Translations under genes and position numbers: made by a program | NCBI RefSeq assembly: GCF_000765665.2 | Contig: NZ_JROZ02000001.1 | Span: forward strand, 682,001-746,000 | DNA: 64,000 nucleotides | Direction: 5' to 3' | Origin: Helicobacter sp. MIT 05-5293 | Lineage (GTDB): Bacteria > Campylobacterota > Campylobacteria > Campylobacterales > Helicobacteraceae | Notes under the pieces: model-generated | What the model was told of the DNA's origin: nothing | Databases searched by the model: none | Seen by the model: the letters and a program-made list of their open reading frames with translations, nothing else | In this document: one piece after another, positions 54,905 to 64,000 of the stretch | Position numbering within the stretch: position 1 is the stretch's first letter | How the letters are laid out: every line of letters begins with the position of its first letter

Positions 54905-57280
54905 ATGCTAGATACACTCACAGTTACAAAACGCAACGGACGCATAGAACCTTTAGAGATTAGCAAGATTCAAAAGCATACTGCTTCAGCAGTGAAAGGA
55001 TTAGAAGGCGTGAATCAAAGCGAATTAGAGCTTGATGCGAAGATTCACTTTAAAGACAGAATCTCCACAGAAGAGATACAGCAGATGCTGATTAAAACGG
55101 CTGTGGATAAAATCGATGTCGATGCGCCTAATTGGACTTTTGTAGCGGCAAGATTATTTTTGTATGATTTGTATCATAAGGTTACAGGCTGGATAGGGTA
55201 TAAGCATCTTAGGGATTATTTTGTGCAGGGCGAGGAAGAGGGCAAACTGATAAAGGGTCTCAAAGAAAAATATGATTTGGATCTTTTGAATAGCCATATT
55301 GATGACAAACGCGATTTGCAGTTTAATTATTTAGGTATCAAAACGCTTTATGATCGCTATTTGCTTAAAAATCATCGTAATGAGCCAATCGAGCTGCCTC
55401 AACATATGTTTATGGCGATTGCTATGTTTTTGGCACAAAATGAAGAAAATCGCAATGAATGGGCGATTAAATTTTATGATATGATTTCTCAATTTGAAGT
55501 GATATGCGCGACACCTACACTTGCTAATGCGCGGACAACAAGACATCAGCTAAGCTCGTGTTTCGTGGGAAGCACGCCGGATAATATCGAGGGAATTTTT
55601 GACGCCTATAAGGAAATGGCATTGCTTTCTAAGTATGGCGGAGGTATTGGCTGGGATTTTAGTCGTGTGAGAGGTTTGGGAAGTTTTATTGATGGACATA
55701 AAAGTGCTGCTGGAGGTGTAGTGCCTTTTCTTAAGATTGCTAATGATGTGGCGATTGCAGTTGATCAATTAGGCACGAGAAAAGGGGCGATTGCGACTTA
55801 TTTAGAAATATGGCATAATGATATTAATGATTTTATTGATTTGCGCAAAAATAGCGGTGAAGAAAGACGGCGTGCGCATGATTTATTCCCGGCAGTATGG
55901 ATTTGTGATTTGTTTATGAAGCGCGTAGAGGAAGAAGGATTTTGGACACTTTTTGATCCTTATGAGTGTCCCGAGCTTACCGAGCTTTATGGTGAGGCAT
56001 TTGAGGCAAAGTATTTGGAATATGAGGCATCAGATTCTGTATTAAAATCTCGTGTGTATGCAAAAGATTTGTGGAAAAAGATCTTGACAAATTATTTTGA
56101 AACAGGCTTACCTTTCTTATGCTTCAAGGATAATGCAAATCGTGTGAATCCTAATGCTCATGCAGGTGTGATACGAAGCTCAAATCTTTGCACAGAGATT
56201 TTTCAAAACACACAGCCTAATCACTATATCGTTGAAGTGGAATATGACGATGGGAGCAAGGATTTTTATGAGGAAAAACAAGAAGTTACTCTTGATAATG
56301 GTATTGTAAAAAAAGCAAATAAAATCACAAGTATTGATAGTATTGGTGGTAAAAAAGTCTTTAATGCTTCTCGTGTCGCTCAAGACGGGCAAACAGCAGT
56401 GTGTAATTTGGCAAGTGTGAATCTTTCAAAGATCCATACCAAAGAGGATATTGAGCGTGTCATTCCTATTGCTATTAGAATGCTTGATAATGTGATTGAT
56501 TTGAATTTTTATCCGAATAAGAAAGTCAAAACAACCAATATGACTAATCGCGCAATTGGATTAGGCGTAATGGGTGAGGCTCAAATGCTTGCAAGCTCAC
56601 AAATTATGTGGGGAAGTAATGAGCATTTAATGAAGATTGATGAGATTATGGAGTTTATTTCTTACAATGCAATCAAATCAAGTGCGGAATTGGCGCGAGA
56701 AAAGGGTCGTTATCCGCAATTTGAGGGAAGCAGTTGGAGTAAGGGAATTTTCCCTATTGATATGGCAAATAAAGAAGCCTTAAAGCTTGTTGATCGTGGT
56801 GGATTATTTTCTCAACAATGCGATTGGGAAGGATTAAGGCATTTTGTCAAACAATATGGTATGCGCAATGGTTACTTGATGGCGATTGCTCCTACAAGCT
56901 CTATCTCTATCCTTGTAGGGACGACACAGACAATCGAGCCTGTGTATCGTAAAAAATGGTATGAAGAGAATCTAAGTGGCTTGATTCCAACTATCGTGCC
57001 TAACTTGAATCTGGAGACTTGGAATTATTACATTTCAGCATATGATATTGAACAAGAGGCTATTGTCAAGGCTGCTGCTGTGCGTCAAAAATGGATTGAT
57101 CAAGGGCAAAGCACAAATATTTTTATCCGTTTGGATAAGGCAAGTGGCAAGGTGCTTAATGATATTTATATGCTTGCATGGAAGTTAGGACTAAAAAGCA
57201 CTTATTATTTGCGTTCGCAAAGCCCTGAAGCAAAAGAGCAAATCGTGGATAGATCTATAGAGTGCGTGAATTGTCAGTAA
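54905..57280 (+). CDS. nrdA: Ribonucleoside-diphosphate reductase alpha subunit
   Basis: Class Ia reductase large subunit, reducing NDPs to dNDPs with NrdB. The N-terminal ATP-cone (VTKRNGRIEPLEISKIQKHT) is followed by LSSCFVGSTPDN (active-site cysteine), SNLCTEIFQNT and the C-terminal redox pair CVNCQ. Length 791 aa is normal. NrdB is not adjacent, as in other Helicobacter. AAGGGGG before the ATG. Confidence 0.97.
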   Translation: MLDTLTVTKRNGRIEPLEISKIQKHTASAVKGLEGVNQSELELDAKIHFKDRISTEEIQQMLIKTAVDKIDVDAPNWTFVAARLFLYDLYHKVTGWIGYKHLRDYFVQGEEEGKLIKGLKEKYDLDLLNSHIDDKRDLQFNYLGIKTLYDRYLLKNHRNEPIELPQHMFMAIAMFLAQNEENRNEWAIKFYDMISQFEVICATPTLANARTTRHQLSSCFVGSTPDNIEGIFDAYKEMALLSKYGGGIGWDFSRVRGLGSFIDGHKSAAGGVVPFLKIANDVAIAVDQLGTRKGAIATYLEIWHNDINDFIDLRKNSGEERRRAHDLFPAVWICDLFMKRVEEEGFWTLFDPYECPELTELYGEAFEAKYLEYEASDSVLKSRVYAKDLWKKILTNYFETGLPFLCFKDNANRVNPNAHAGVIRSSNLCTEIFQNTQPNHYIVEVEYDDGSKDFYEEKQEVTLDNGIVKKANKITSIDSIGGKKVFNASRVAQDGQTAVCNLASVNLSKIHTKEDIERVIPIAIRMLDNVIDLNFYPNKKVKTTNMTNRAIGLGVMGEAQMLASSQIMWGSNEHLMKIDEIMEFISYNAIKSSAELAREKGRYPQFEGSSWSKGIFPIDMANKEALKLVDRGGLFSQQCDWEGLRHFVKQYGMRNGYLMAIAPTSSISILVGTTQTIEPVYRKKWYEENLSGLIPTIVPNLNLETWNYYISAYDIEQEAIVKAAAVRQKWIDQGQSTNIFIRLDKASGKVLNDIYMLAWKLGLKSTYYLRSQSPEAKEQIVDRSIECVNCQ

Positions 57281-57430
57281 GTTTTTGATTATTATTACAC
57301 TATAAGCCTTTAGCGTGCTTTAGGCGTTTGGAGATTCTTATAAACCTTTGGTTTGAAAAAGGCAGTGTTTGTCAAGATTCTTAAAATTTATGTTAAAATG
57401 TTTTTCTTAGAATTGGCACAAGGAGGATTA

Positions 57431-58195
57431 ATGGCATTACAAGAAGAGCTGAAATCACAAGGGGATTTTTTATTCCGTTATCGTAGTTATTTACCCTTAT
57501 GTATTGTGCCTTTTTTTATTCTTGTGATATGCACTTCTCAAACATTTTTGTTAGATGAATACGGAGAATATAATACTGCTTTAATTGTAGTGGCTATTAT
57601 CGTGGGATTTGTAGGGCAAGGTATCAGAATCTGGGTAGCTGGCTATGCTCCTAAGGATACTTCAGGACGCAACACAAAGGAGCAAAAAGCAAGCGTGCTT
57701 AATCATACGGGGATTTATTCAATCGTCCGCAATCCTTTGTATTTAGGTAATTTTCTCATGATGCTTTCTCCTGTGATTCTATTAGGGAATTGGCTTTTTA
57801 TCGTTGTGTTTTCTTTGGCTTTTTGGCTTTATTATGAGCGCATTATTTTTGCTGAAGAAAGCTTTTTGACAAAGAAATTTGGAGAAAGTTATACGCAATG
57901 GACGCTTTCCACACCACCTTTTGTCCCTAAGTTGAAAGGTTATATTCCTAGTGATATGGATTTTTCATTTCGTTCTATGCTCAAGCGAGAGTATAATTCA
58001 TTCTTTGGGCTTACGACTTCGCTTTTTATCGCACATTTGATTATTGTTGCGATTGTGTGTTATCAAGAAGAGAATTGGGAGCTTGTCTATCCCAATGAAA
58101 TTTTGAGCGTTTTATTTGGGCTTTCAGCAGTTTTTTATCTTGTCGTGCGATTGTTGGTTAAAACGACAAAGATTTTTAATGTCTCTGGGCGGTAG
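57431..58195 (+). CDS. Isoprenylcysteine/phospholipid methyltransferase-like (ICMT/PEMT) membrane protein
   Basis: A 254-aa integral membrane protein with four or more transmembrane segments. The motif NHTGIYSIVRNPLYLGNFLM and YYERIIFAEESFLTKKFG are the SAM- and metal-site signatures of ICMT/PEMT methyltransferases, and a SAM-dependent reaction at a membrane substrate is expected. ATG 57431 is preferred (AAGGAGGA upstream) over the longer opening. The C-terminal extension (about 180-254) adds two hydrophobic helices. Substrate unknown. Confidence 0.82.
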   Translation: MALQEELKSQGDFLFRYRSYLPLCIVPFFILVICTSQTFLLDEYGEYNTALIVVAIIVGFVGQGIRIWVAGYAPKDTSGRNTKEQKASVLNHTGIYSIVRNPLYLGNFLMMLSPVILLGNWLFIVVFSLAFWLYYERIIFAEESFLTKKFGESYTQWTLSTPPFVPKLKGYIPSDMDFSFRSMLKREYNSFFGLTTSLFIAHLIIVAIVCYQEENWELVYPNEILSVLFGLSAVFYLVVRLLVKTTKIFNVSGR

Positions 58196-58264
58196 TATCT
58201 AAAAATAAAAATCTAAGATTTAAAGAAGTCCTAAGCTTCTCGCTTTCTTTCTTAGATTCTTCTC

Positions 58265-58858
58265 TTATCTAGCAAATAAATCAAATGGCACTTTGGCGAC
58301 ACTTTTTTTGACAAGATGAGCAGAGGGGGTAGGTCGATTAGGCGTAAGTTCTAAACCTCCTGCATGGACATCATCAGGGAAGAAAATCGCTAAATCTCCC
58401 GCATTCATTAGAATCTGTGTGCGCAATGGTGTCCCTAAAGATTCACTGATAGGGTGCTTTGTGTTATTTGCGAATCTGTTTTGGCTATCGGAGGGGATAG
58501 CATTCTCATAAATGACTAAATCGCGATTTTCATCATAGGGTGTGTGGATTGTGAAGTCTGATCTATCACCAAGTAGCATATATTCATAGCCTTGCACAAT
58601 GAGCTGAAAATCGACATATCGCCGATGTGTCTCAAAAAAAGCTTTTTGTGGTGCTTTAAGCGTGTAGCTTTGTTCAATAGCTCTAATGCCTAAGTCTTGG
58701 GGATATACGACTTCGATTGGGGAATCTAGCTTAATGATACGCTGATGTATAGGGCTTTGGGGTTTAAGCGCGTCTAAAAGATAGGTATGAAGCGTGTTTA
58801 AAAATGAATGTTGAGCGAAGAATGATTCGAGCGAGGAAAGTTTGCCGATAATTGCCAT
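58265..58858 (-). CDS. YhcH/YjgK/YiaL-family protein
   Basis: Cupin-like beta-sandwich family associated with sialic-acid or sugar-acid metabolism. Family marks are AFFETHRRYVDFQLIVQGYE and the acidic AGDLAIFFPDDVHAGGL, including metal-like histidines. At 197 aa it is longer than the usual 150, with an internal insertion. It lies immediately downstream of dapE in the same direction, two bases apart. Biological substrate unknown. Confidence 0.85.
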   Translation of the reverse strand: MAIIGKLSSLESFFAQHSFLNTLHTYLLDALKPQSPIHQRIIKLDSPIEVVYPQDLGIRAIEQSYTLKAPQKAFFETHRRYVDFQLIVQGYEYMLLGDRSDFTIHTPYDENRDLVIYENAIPSDSQNRFANNTKHPISESLGTPLRTQILMNAGDLAIFFPDDVHAGGLELTPNRPTPSAHLVKKSVAKVPFDLFAR

Positions 58859-58860
58859 TT

Positions 58861-60078
58861 TTACTCCTTTGGATTTGAAAGATAAAAGCTTTGCAAGAGA
58901 TTTCTAAAGATTTGATAGAGATTCTCTACATCTTGACATGATACGCGTTCGTTGATAGCGTGGATTCTATCATTTGGGACACCTAATTCAACGACTTCTA
59001 CGCCAAATGCTGCAAAAAATCGCGCATCACTTGTCCCACCACTTGTGCTCAAGGTCGGTGTAAAAGTATAAAGATGAGAGATTACTTGAGATAGGTGCGT
59101 GATTAGCTTTGAATCCCTAGAAGTGATAAAGGGTAGGGAGCTTGTTTTAAGCTCTAAATCATAGGATATATTGCCCAGCACTTCTTGCACATAGGAGCGT
59201 ATAGAATCTTCACTGCTTGCAGGTGAAAATCGGACATTAAACATTATTTTTAGCTCATTGGGTGTTACATTGACGACTTCCATACCGCCGCGAATATCAG
59301 TGATGATGAGTTTGCTTGGAGTGAAATTTTCATCGCCATTATCGAGATTAATCCCTGCCAAATCACCGAGCTTGTGTCCTAGAATCTCCACAGGATTAAG
59401 GCATTTTTCAGGATAGGCGACATGCCCTTGCTTGCCTTTAATCCGTAAAATTCCATTTAAAGAGCCTCTTCGACCGATTTTGAGTGTATCGCCACTTTTT
59501 TCTGTGGCTGTAGGTTCTGCGACAATGCAAAAATGTGGCAAGATTCCCAAAGTTTTGAGCTGATCAAGCATCACTTTTGTGCCATAAGTCCCTTCACCTT
59601 CTTCATCGCTTGTGAGCAAGATGGATAAGGCAAAGGGCATAGGAGAGGAAGAGAGTGAATCTTGAAGTAAAAAATCTTTAATCGCACACATAAACGCGCT
59701 CACACCGCTTTTCATATCTTGTGTCCCACGCCCATACATAATGCCTTCTTTGACTTGACCACTAAAGGGATCATTATCCCAACCTTCACCCGCTGGGACG
59801 ACATCAATATGTCCTGCAAAACACAAATGCATTAAGCCCTCTAAGTTTTTGCTGTGCAAGGTTTGATTTTCTGTTTGATTTTCTATTGTGATATGTCGAG
59901 GAAGCGCAATCCAAAAGAGGTTTTTTACTCCTTGATTTTCTTGTTCGATAATATGTGTCGTGTAGTGTTGATTTAAGGGTGAGAGAAAATCTTTTAAAAG
60001 CGTATAGATTCCGCATTCTTGAGGTGTGATACTCGGATAAGTGATGAGTTTAGAAAGTAAAGAAATGGTTTCTGACAT
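58861..60078 (-). CDS. dapE: Succinyl-diaminopimelate desuccinylase
   Basis: Zinc-dependent M20 enzyme in the lysine/DAP pathway, cleaving succinyl-DAP. CFAGHIDVVPAGEGWDNDPF (H, D), YGRGTQDMKSGVSAFM and LLTSDEEGEGTYGT, IVAEPTATEKSGDTLKIGRR are present, and ADGVEVVELG-like ending VELGVPNDRIHAINE. At 405 aa it is somewhat longer than the usual 375-385. Complementary to dapF in this window, though unlinked. Confidence 0.93.
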   Translation of the reverse strand: MSETISLLSKLITYPSITPQECGIYTLLKDFLSPLNQHYTTHIIEQENQGVKNLFWIALPRHITIENQTENQTLHSKNLEGLMHLCFAGHIDVVPAGEGWDNDPFSGQVKEGIMYGRGTQDMKSGVSAFMCAIKDFLLQDSLSSSPMPFALSILLTSDEEGEGTYGTKVMLDQLKTLGILPHFCIVAEPTATEKSGDTLKIGRRGSLNGILRIKGKQGHVAYPEKCLNPVEILGHKLGDLAGINLDNGDENFTPSKLIITDIRGGMEVVNVTPNELKIMFNVRFSPASSEDSIRSYVQEVLGNISYDLELKTSSLPFITSRDSKLITHLSQVISHLYTFTPTLSTSGGTSDARFFAAFGVEVVELGVPNDRIHAINERVSCQDVENLYQIFRNLLQSFYLSNPKE

Positions 60079-60139
60079 ATTTAAACCTTATTGGGATTAA
60101 AATAAAATTTTAGCATATTTTATCATTTAATAAAATCCC

Positions 60140-60805
60140 TTATTCATTTTTTAGCGAAGTTTGGGGTTGTGAAATGCTGCTGTTATCCTCATTGATGTCT
60201 TCTTGAGATTCTTGAGGTTTGTTTTTGGGCTTTTCAAAGGTGATTCTTGCACCTAAAGATTTATAATAGCGTCCCACACGCCCAATAAAGTTGGGTAAAA
60301 AATTTAAATCAGGCGTATAAATATTATCAGCAATATAAGAAGATTTGATAAGCAATAACACACTTTTGCTTTCGCCTAATTCTAATATATCATAAAGCTC
60401 ACACATAAAAGCGATTTGTATGCCTTTGGGAGCAGGAGGGAAGTCTGAATGGAGAATCTCTAAATCAATCTCAAATTCACTTGCTTCGCTTGTGTTGTAA
60501 GCGAGTTCTTGCGCACTAGAATCAAGATCTTGTAAATGAGCTAAATCGCACATACTGATTGTAGCGCGTTGAGAATCTATCAGATTCCGATAGGTGTCTT
60601 TTTGCGAACCATCACTCTTTTGCATAATGCAAAGTGAGAGAATCGGGGGATTTGCGCTTAGAGGGGCAAAAAAACTAAAAGGGGCGAGATTGACATTGCC
60701 ATTAGGAAATAATGTGCTGACCCATGCAATAGGGCGAGGAGTGATTGCGTTACTTAGAATCTTATAGGTTTGCAACGGAGTTGAAGCACTGAAATCAATG
60801 AGCAT
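60140..60805 (-). CDS. Flavin reductase-like domain protein
   Basis: A 221-aa FMN-binding split-barrel protein: SNAITPRPIAWVSTLFPNG, NLAPFSFFAPLSANPPILSL, and a DTYRNLIDSQRATISMCD box typical of flavin reductase-like domains. The last about 30 residues are charged and serine-rich, probably disordered. ATG 60805 is used; its start overlaps the end of the heptosyltransferase gene. Physiological partner unknown. Confidence 0.85.
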   Translation of the reverse strand: MLIDFSASTPLQTYKILSNAITPRPIAWVSTLFPNGNVNLAPFSFFAPLSANPPILSLCIMQKSDGSQKDTYRNLIDSQRATISMCDLAHLQDLDSSAQELAYNTSEASEFEIDLEILHSDFPPAPKGIQIAFMCELYDILELGESKSVLLLIKSSYIADNIYTPDLNFLPNFIGRVGRYYKSLGARITFEKPKNKPQESQEDINEDNSSISQPQTSLKNE

Positions 60806-62120
60806 TTTCAAGACCTTTGTTGTAAAAATCATTAGGTGATGAGTGTCTAGCGATTAAAGATTCATCGGGTGGGAGTGTGGCTATTTTCTCTGCTTGAATC
60901 TCTTCTGTATATCTTGATGAAAAGGTGTGAGTTGGGAAAATATCGAGTAAAAGTTGTGCTTGTGTGATGACTTCTTCAGGTGTGATTTGTTTCATACATT
61001 GATGATGTTTGAGTGGGCATTCTCGTTTTTTACAAGGTGAGCAAGGTAAAGATTTTGAAATCAAAGTAGCGTATTTTCCTACACGATAAGGTGCAGTCTC
61101 TCCAATATCTGTGGGACCAAAAATCGCTACAATTGGCACTTTCAAGGCGGTAGCAATGTGCATAGGACCGCTATCATTTGTAATAAATACATTCATCATA
61201 GCAATATAATCGATTAGTTCGCTAAGTGTGGTTTTATTTGTCAAATCTTTGAAGTATTTTGCAGATTCTTTATTTAGCTCAAGAGATTGCACGATTTGAG
61301 CATTTGCAGAAGATTCTATGCTTGAGCCAAAGAGATAAACTTCATTGCCTTGCGCTAAAAAATGCTTAATAACTGCTATAAAGTGTGATTGCTCCCAACG
61401 CTTAGCACTGCCAAAGGCTGCTCCGGGATTAATGCCAATGCGTTTGGGGCTGTGGCTCAAATCTGTTTTGTCGTGTGAGCATACAGAATCTAAAGGTTTG
61501 GCTATAAGTTTTAGGGGCATTGTGGAAAGAGCATAGGCAAGATCATCGCTTGTAAAAGATGTTTGCTTTGCTAAATCTGGACGCAAAAGGCGTAACTTTG
61601 CTAATGCAAAATCTTGAGTAGCTTGCAGTGCGATGATAAGCTTAATATAGAGAATCACTTGATGATATTTTGGCGTGTGTTTAGAATCTGATGAAGGGGG
61701 AGATTTGTGTAAAGGTAAAGCGTTGCTTAACAGAAAAGAACGAAAGTTTTTTGCATAACCAATACGAGTGGGGGATTTGCTCCAAAACAAAAACAAAGCA
61801 GCAAAAAAAGAATTATTAAAACTGATAGCAATGTCATGTTTGCCAACTTTTTTTGCAAAGGTGTAAGTAGCATAGAATCGACAATGCGATTTTTTTGTCT
61901 CATCAATATAGATGTGCTTGATTCTGGGATCACGCTCATAAATCCCACAGCTTGCTTTTGTGCCTACGATACTAAAATTTGCTTGAGGGTAAATGATCTT
62001 AAGCCATTCAAATGCTGCAGATGCCATCACACTATCTCCTAGCCAATTTGGCAAACGCAAGAGAATCGTTTTAATAGAGGAATGCGAAGTGTCAGATAAG
62101 TTTTGATTATGGCTCATCAT
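60795..62120 (-). CDS. waaF: Lipopolysaccharide heptosyltransferase (glycosyltransferase family 9)
   Basis: Adds heptose to the LPS inner core. LLRLPNWLGDSVMASAAFEW at the N-terminus, RIGINPGAAFGSAKRWEQSHF and the donor-site FITNDSGPMHIATALKVPIV are diagnostic of ADP-heptose transferases; CSPCKKRECPLKHHQCMK is a common C-terminal cysteine cluster. At 441 aa it is longer than E. coli WaaF (about 348), with an insertion and an extended tail. WaaF versus WaaC is assigned by resemblance only. Confidence 0.87.
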   Translation of the reverse strand: MMSHNQNLSDTSHSSIKTILLRLPNWLGDSVMASAAFEWLKIIYPQANFSIVGTKASCGIYERDPRIKHIYIDETKKSHCRFYATYTFAKKVGKHDIAISFNNSFFAALFLFWSKSPTRIGYAKNFRSFLLSNALPLHKSPPSSDSKHTPKYHQVILYIKLIIALQATQDFALAKLRLLRPDLAKQTSFTSDDLAYALSTMPLKLIAKPLDSVCSHDKTDLSHSPKRIGINPGAAFGSAKRWEQSHFIAVIKHFLAQGNEVYLFGSSIESSANAQIVQSLELNKESAKYFKDLTNKTTLSELIDYIAMMNVFITNDSGPMHIATALKVPIVAIFGPTDIGETAPYRVGKYATLISKSLPCSPCKKRECPLKHHQCMKQITPEEVITQAQLLLDIFPTHTFSSRYTEEIQAEKIATLPPDESLIARHSSPNDFYNKGLENAH

Positions 62121-62309
62121 ATTCCTTGTTAGAGATTCTGTGATTGCTATTATTGTATAATGAATATGTAAAAATCGATTATTCTAGGGATAAAAAGCTT
62201 AAAAAATCACTTAAAAAGTGCAAAAATAAAGCATTTTTAGGGTAGAATTTCCATAATTTATTATTATTTTGCATTTAAATTTAATGTTTTTATCATAAGG
62301 AGCGTATTG

Positions 62310-63659
62310 ATGTTGGTTACTCCCCGCACATTGAGTGGTTTTAAAGATCGACTTCCTAGAGAAGCTATTGCTAAAACTCATCTTTTGAATAAAATCAGTC
62401 ATGTTTTTATGGATTTTGGATTTGTTCCTATTGAGACGCCGCATATGGAATATGCTGATGTGCTGATTAAACAAGGGAGTGATGAAATACAAAAAGAACT
62501 TTATCGTTTCAAGGATCATGGTGGGCGAGATGTGGCGTTGCGTTTTGATCTTACCGTGCCTTTGGCGAGATTCATTTCACAGTACAAAAGTAAAGTGGAA
62601 TTGCCCTTTAAACGTTATGCGATTGGGAATGTGTTTCGTGGTGAAAGGGCGCAAAGAGGGAGATATAGAGAATTTACACAATGCGATTTTGACTTTATTG
62701 GGAGTGATAGTATCTCATGTGATGCGGAGATTCTGCAAGTCATTTATGCCTCATTGGTAGGGCTTGGGATTGATGAATTTACAATTTGGCTTAATCACAG
62801 ACAGATTCTCAATGGTATTTGTCAGCATTTTGGCATCAATGATTCAAAAGATATTACTTCAACATTGCGTATTATTGATAAGCTTGATAAAATTGGGCAA
62901 GAGGGTGTATTGCAAGAGCTTCAACAAGAGCTGGGATTAAGCTCTGAGCTAGCGCGTAATTTGCTTGCAAGCACTTCAATCAAGCAGCAAAGCGATAGCG
63001 AGACATTTTTCAAAGAAATCGCTTATATGGAAGAATGGAATGAATCTATTAAAAAAGGTATCGAAGATTTAAAGGCTCTCTATGAGATTCTGTCTTTTTT
63101 ACAAATGGATCAAGACACTTATCGGATCAATTTTTCTGTCGCAAGAGGGTTGGGGTATTATACAGGGATTGTGTATGAAACCACGCTCAACACTTTGAAA
63201 AATATTGGTAGTGTGTGTTCTGGTGGGCGATATGATGATCTCACAAGGACATTTTCCAAAGAAAAGATGAGTGGTGTGGGTGCTTCAATCGGTATTGATA
63301 GATTGTTGGCTGCTTTGGAAGAATTGCGTTTGCTTAAATGGAGGGCTTCAACTTCAGCAAGGGCATTAATCGTTTGTATGGATAAAGCATATATGCACTA
63401 TGCGCATTATCTTGCAGAATCTTTTAGAAGAAGCAAGATTCCTATTGAAGTCTATCCTGAAGTTACCAAACTTAAAAAGTCTTTTGGCTATGCGAATGCT
63501 AAGGGTCATGAGTTTGTGATTGTCATTGGAGAGACGGAATACCTTAGTAAAACTCTCACGATTAAAAATATGACTTCAGGAATGCAGATTGATAGCGTGA
63601 GTTTCCTCAAAGCTCTCACTTTGATGCAAGAAGAAAAAGAGGAGGAAATTAAAATATGA
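62310..63659 (+). CDS. hisS: Histidyl-tRNA synthetase
   Basis: Class II synthetase. Motif 2 appears as [20 protein letters not shown], the histidine signature [13 protein letters not shown] near residue 275, and motif 3 as [17 protein letters not shown]-terminal anticodon-binding domain starts about residue 350. ATG 62310 is preferred over the adjacent TTG at 62307, with AAGGAGC upstream. About 449 aa. Its stop overlaps the pepF start. Confidence 0.96.
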   Translation: MLVTPRTLSGFKDRLPREAIAKTHLLNKISHVFMDFGFVPIETPHMEYADVLIKQGSDEIQKELYRFKDHGGRDVALRFDLTVPLARFISQYKSKVELPFKRYAIGNVFRGERAQRGRYREFTQCDFDFIGSDSISCDAEILQVIYASLVGLGIDEFTIWLNHRQILNGICQHFGINDSKDITSTLRIIDKLDKIGQEGVLQELQQELGLSSELARNLLASTSIKQQSDSETFFKEIAYMEEWNESIKKGIEDLKALYEILSFLQMDQDTYRINFSVARGLGYYTGIVYETTLNTLKNIGSVCSGGRYDDLTRTFSKEKMSGVGASIGIDRLLAALEELRLLKWRASTSARALIVCMDKAYMHYAHYLAESFRRSKIPIEVYPEVTKLKKSFGYANAKGHEFVIVIGETEYLSKTLTIKNMTSGMQIDSVSFLKALTLMQEEKEEEIKI

Positions 63660-64000
63660 GAAAAGTAGCCGTTACGCAAAATGAATGGGACTTAGGCGCA
63701 TTATTCAAAACACAAGAATCTTTAGATCGTTTTATCAGTGCAAACACGCGCCGTGCAAAACATTTTGCAAAGACTTATGAGGGGAAATTGCATACTTTTA
63801 AGCCTAAAGATTTTGGTGTGATTTTACGCGAATATGAGGCGATTTTAGAGGGATTTGGACGCGTGATGACTTATGCGTTTTTGCGTTTTGCTAAAGATAC
63901 TACACAGGGCGATTTTTATGCAAAATACGAGAATCTCACAAATCAATCTCAAAATCTGATTTTATTTTTTGAATTAGAATTTTGCAAATTGAATGAAAAG
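63656..64000 (+). CDS. pepF: Oligoendopeptidase F (M3 family), 3' end cut by window
   Basis: The first 115 residues, from [18 protein letters not shown] through [20 protein letters not shown] and [16 protein letters not shown], are the N-terminal domain of PepF-type metallopeptidases. The catalytic HExxH lies outside the window. Its ATG overlaps the hisS stop (ATGA), so it is translationally coupled. Confidence 0.85.
   Translation, partial: MRKVAVTQNEWDLGALFKTQESLDRFISANTRRAKHFAKTYEGKLHTFKPKDFGVILREYEAILEGFGRVMTYAFLRFAKDTTQGDFYAKYENLTNQSQNLILFFELEFCKLNEK

Overview
The window is AT-rich, densely coded epsilonproteobacterial (Campylobacterota) DNA, almost certainly from a non-pylori, probably enterohepatic, Helicobacter. 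Supporting this are an HsrA/HP1043-type response regulator, the large Helicobacter-type FlgL (855 aa) and FlgE (718 aa), a SpeE-coaE pair, a CiaB homologue, and homopolymeric G tracts that switch surface genes. The gene order folD-lepB-(rpiB, small membrane protein)-apt-dedA-pepA-ychF resembles the corresponding H. pylori block as I recall it. No tRNA, rRNA operon, IS element or CRISPR array was recognised.

Layout. 1-6.5 kb: a tightly packed plus-strand housekeeping run from folD (cut at the left edge) to ychF. 6.5-9.4 kb: minus-strand FadL-type porin, frameshifted at a G11 tract and preceded by a 22-bp palindrome and an A14 tract, then a CorA channel. 9.5-17.4 kb: pgsA, rseP, a YggS-family protein, a CxxCH heme protein, a DUF3298-like lipoprotein, a YaaA-family protein, a biotin-dependent carboxylase subunit and a cysteine-desulfurase-like enzyme. 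17.3-20.7 kb: carB. 20.9-27.9 kb: an accessory island with an amino-truncated adenine methylase, a frameshifted double-AAA ATPase, a PD-(D/E)XK nuclease behind a T14 tract, an orphan small protein, a sirtuin and a WYL regulator. 28-30 kb: purU, sppA, ridA. 30-34 kb: secreted protein, flgL (sigma54-type promoter) and a deacetylase-fold protein with degenerate metal site. 34-38 kb: hsrA, SRP RNA, speE, coaE, dapF, a Sua5-like protein and an S4 protein. 38-42 kb: flgE (sigma54-type promoter), a DUF4149-like membrane protein behind a Fur-like dyad, and an FkbM methyltransferase frameshifted at a G12 tract. 42-50 kb: FAD enzyme, two outer-membrane barrels, CCA-adding-type enzyme, folE, htpX, ciaB. 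51-64 kb: porin, typA, a nitroreductase, nrdA, an ICMT-like methyltransferase, a YhcH-family protein, dapE, a flavin reductase, a heptosyltransferase, hisS and pepF (cut at the right edge).

The most notable system lies in the 1.1 kb between ciaB and the porin (49921-51031). It holds three tandem minus-strand genes for 22-23 aa hydrophobic peptides sharing the core ILVxI(I/L)LLC. Each has a strong ribosome binding site and a hairpin-rich leader. Inside every peptide gene, on the opposite strand, lies a sigma70-type promoter with exactly 17 bp spacing (TTGACT-17-TATAAT or TAAAAT). The predicted antisense start coincides with an inverted repeat around the peptide start codon whose arms differ between copies but remain complementary. 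This is the architecture of a type I toxin-antitoxin system, present as three diverged copies; the peptides do not look like AapA, Ibs, TisB or Ldr as I know them.

Two surface-related genes, the FadL porin (G11, in frame at G10) and the FkbM methyltransferase (G12, in frame at G11), are both one G away from an intact reading frame, as expected for slipped-strand phase variation in the OFF state.
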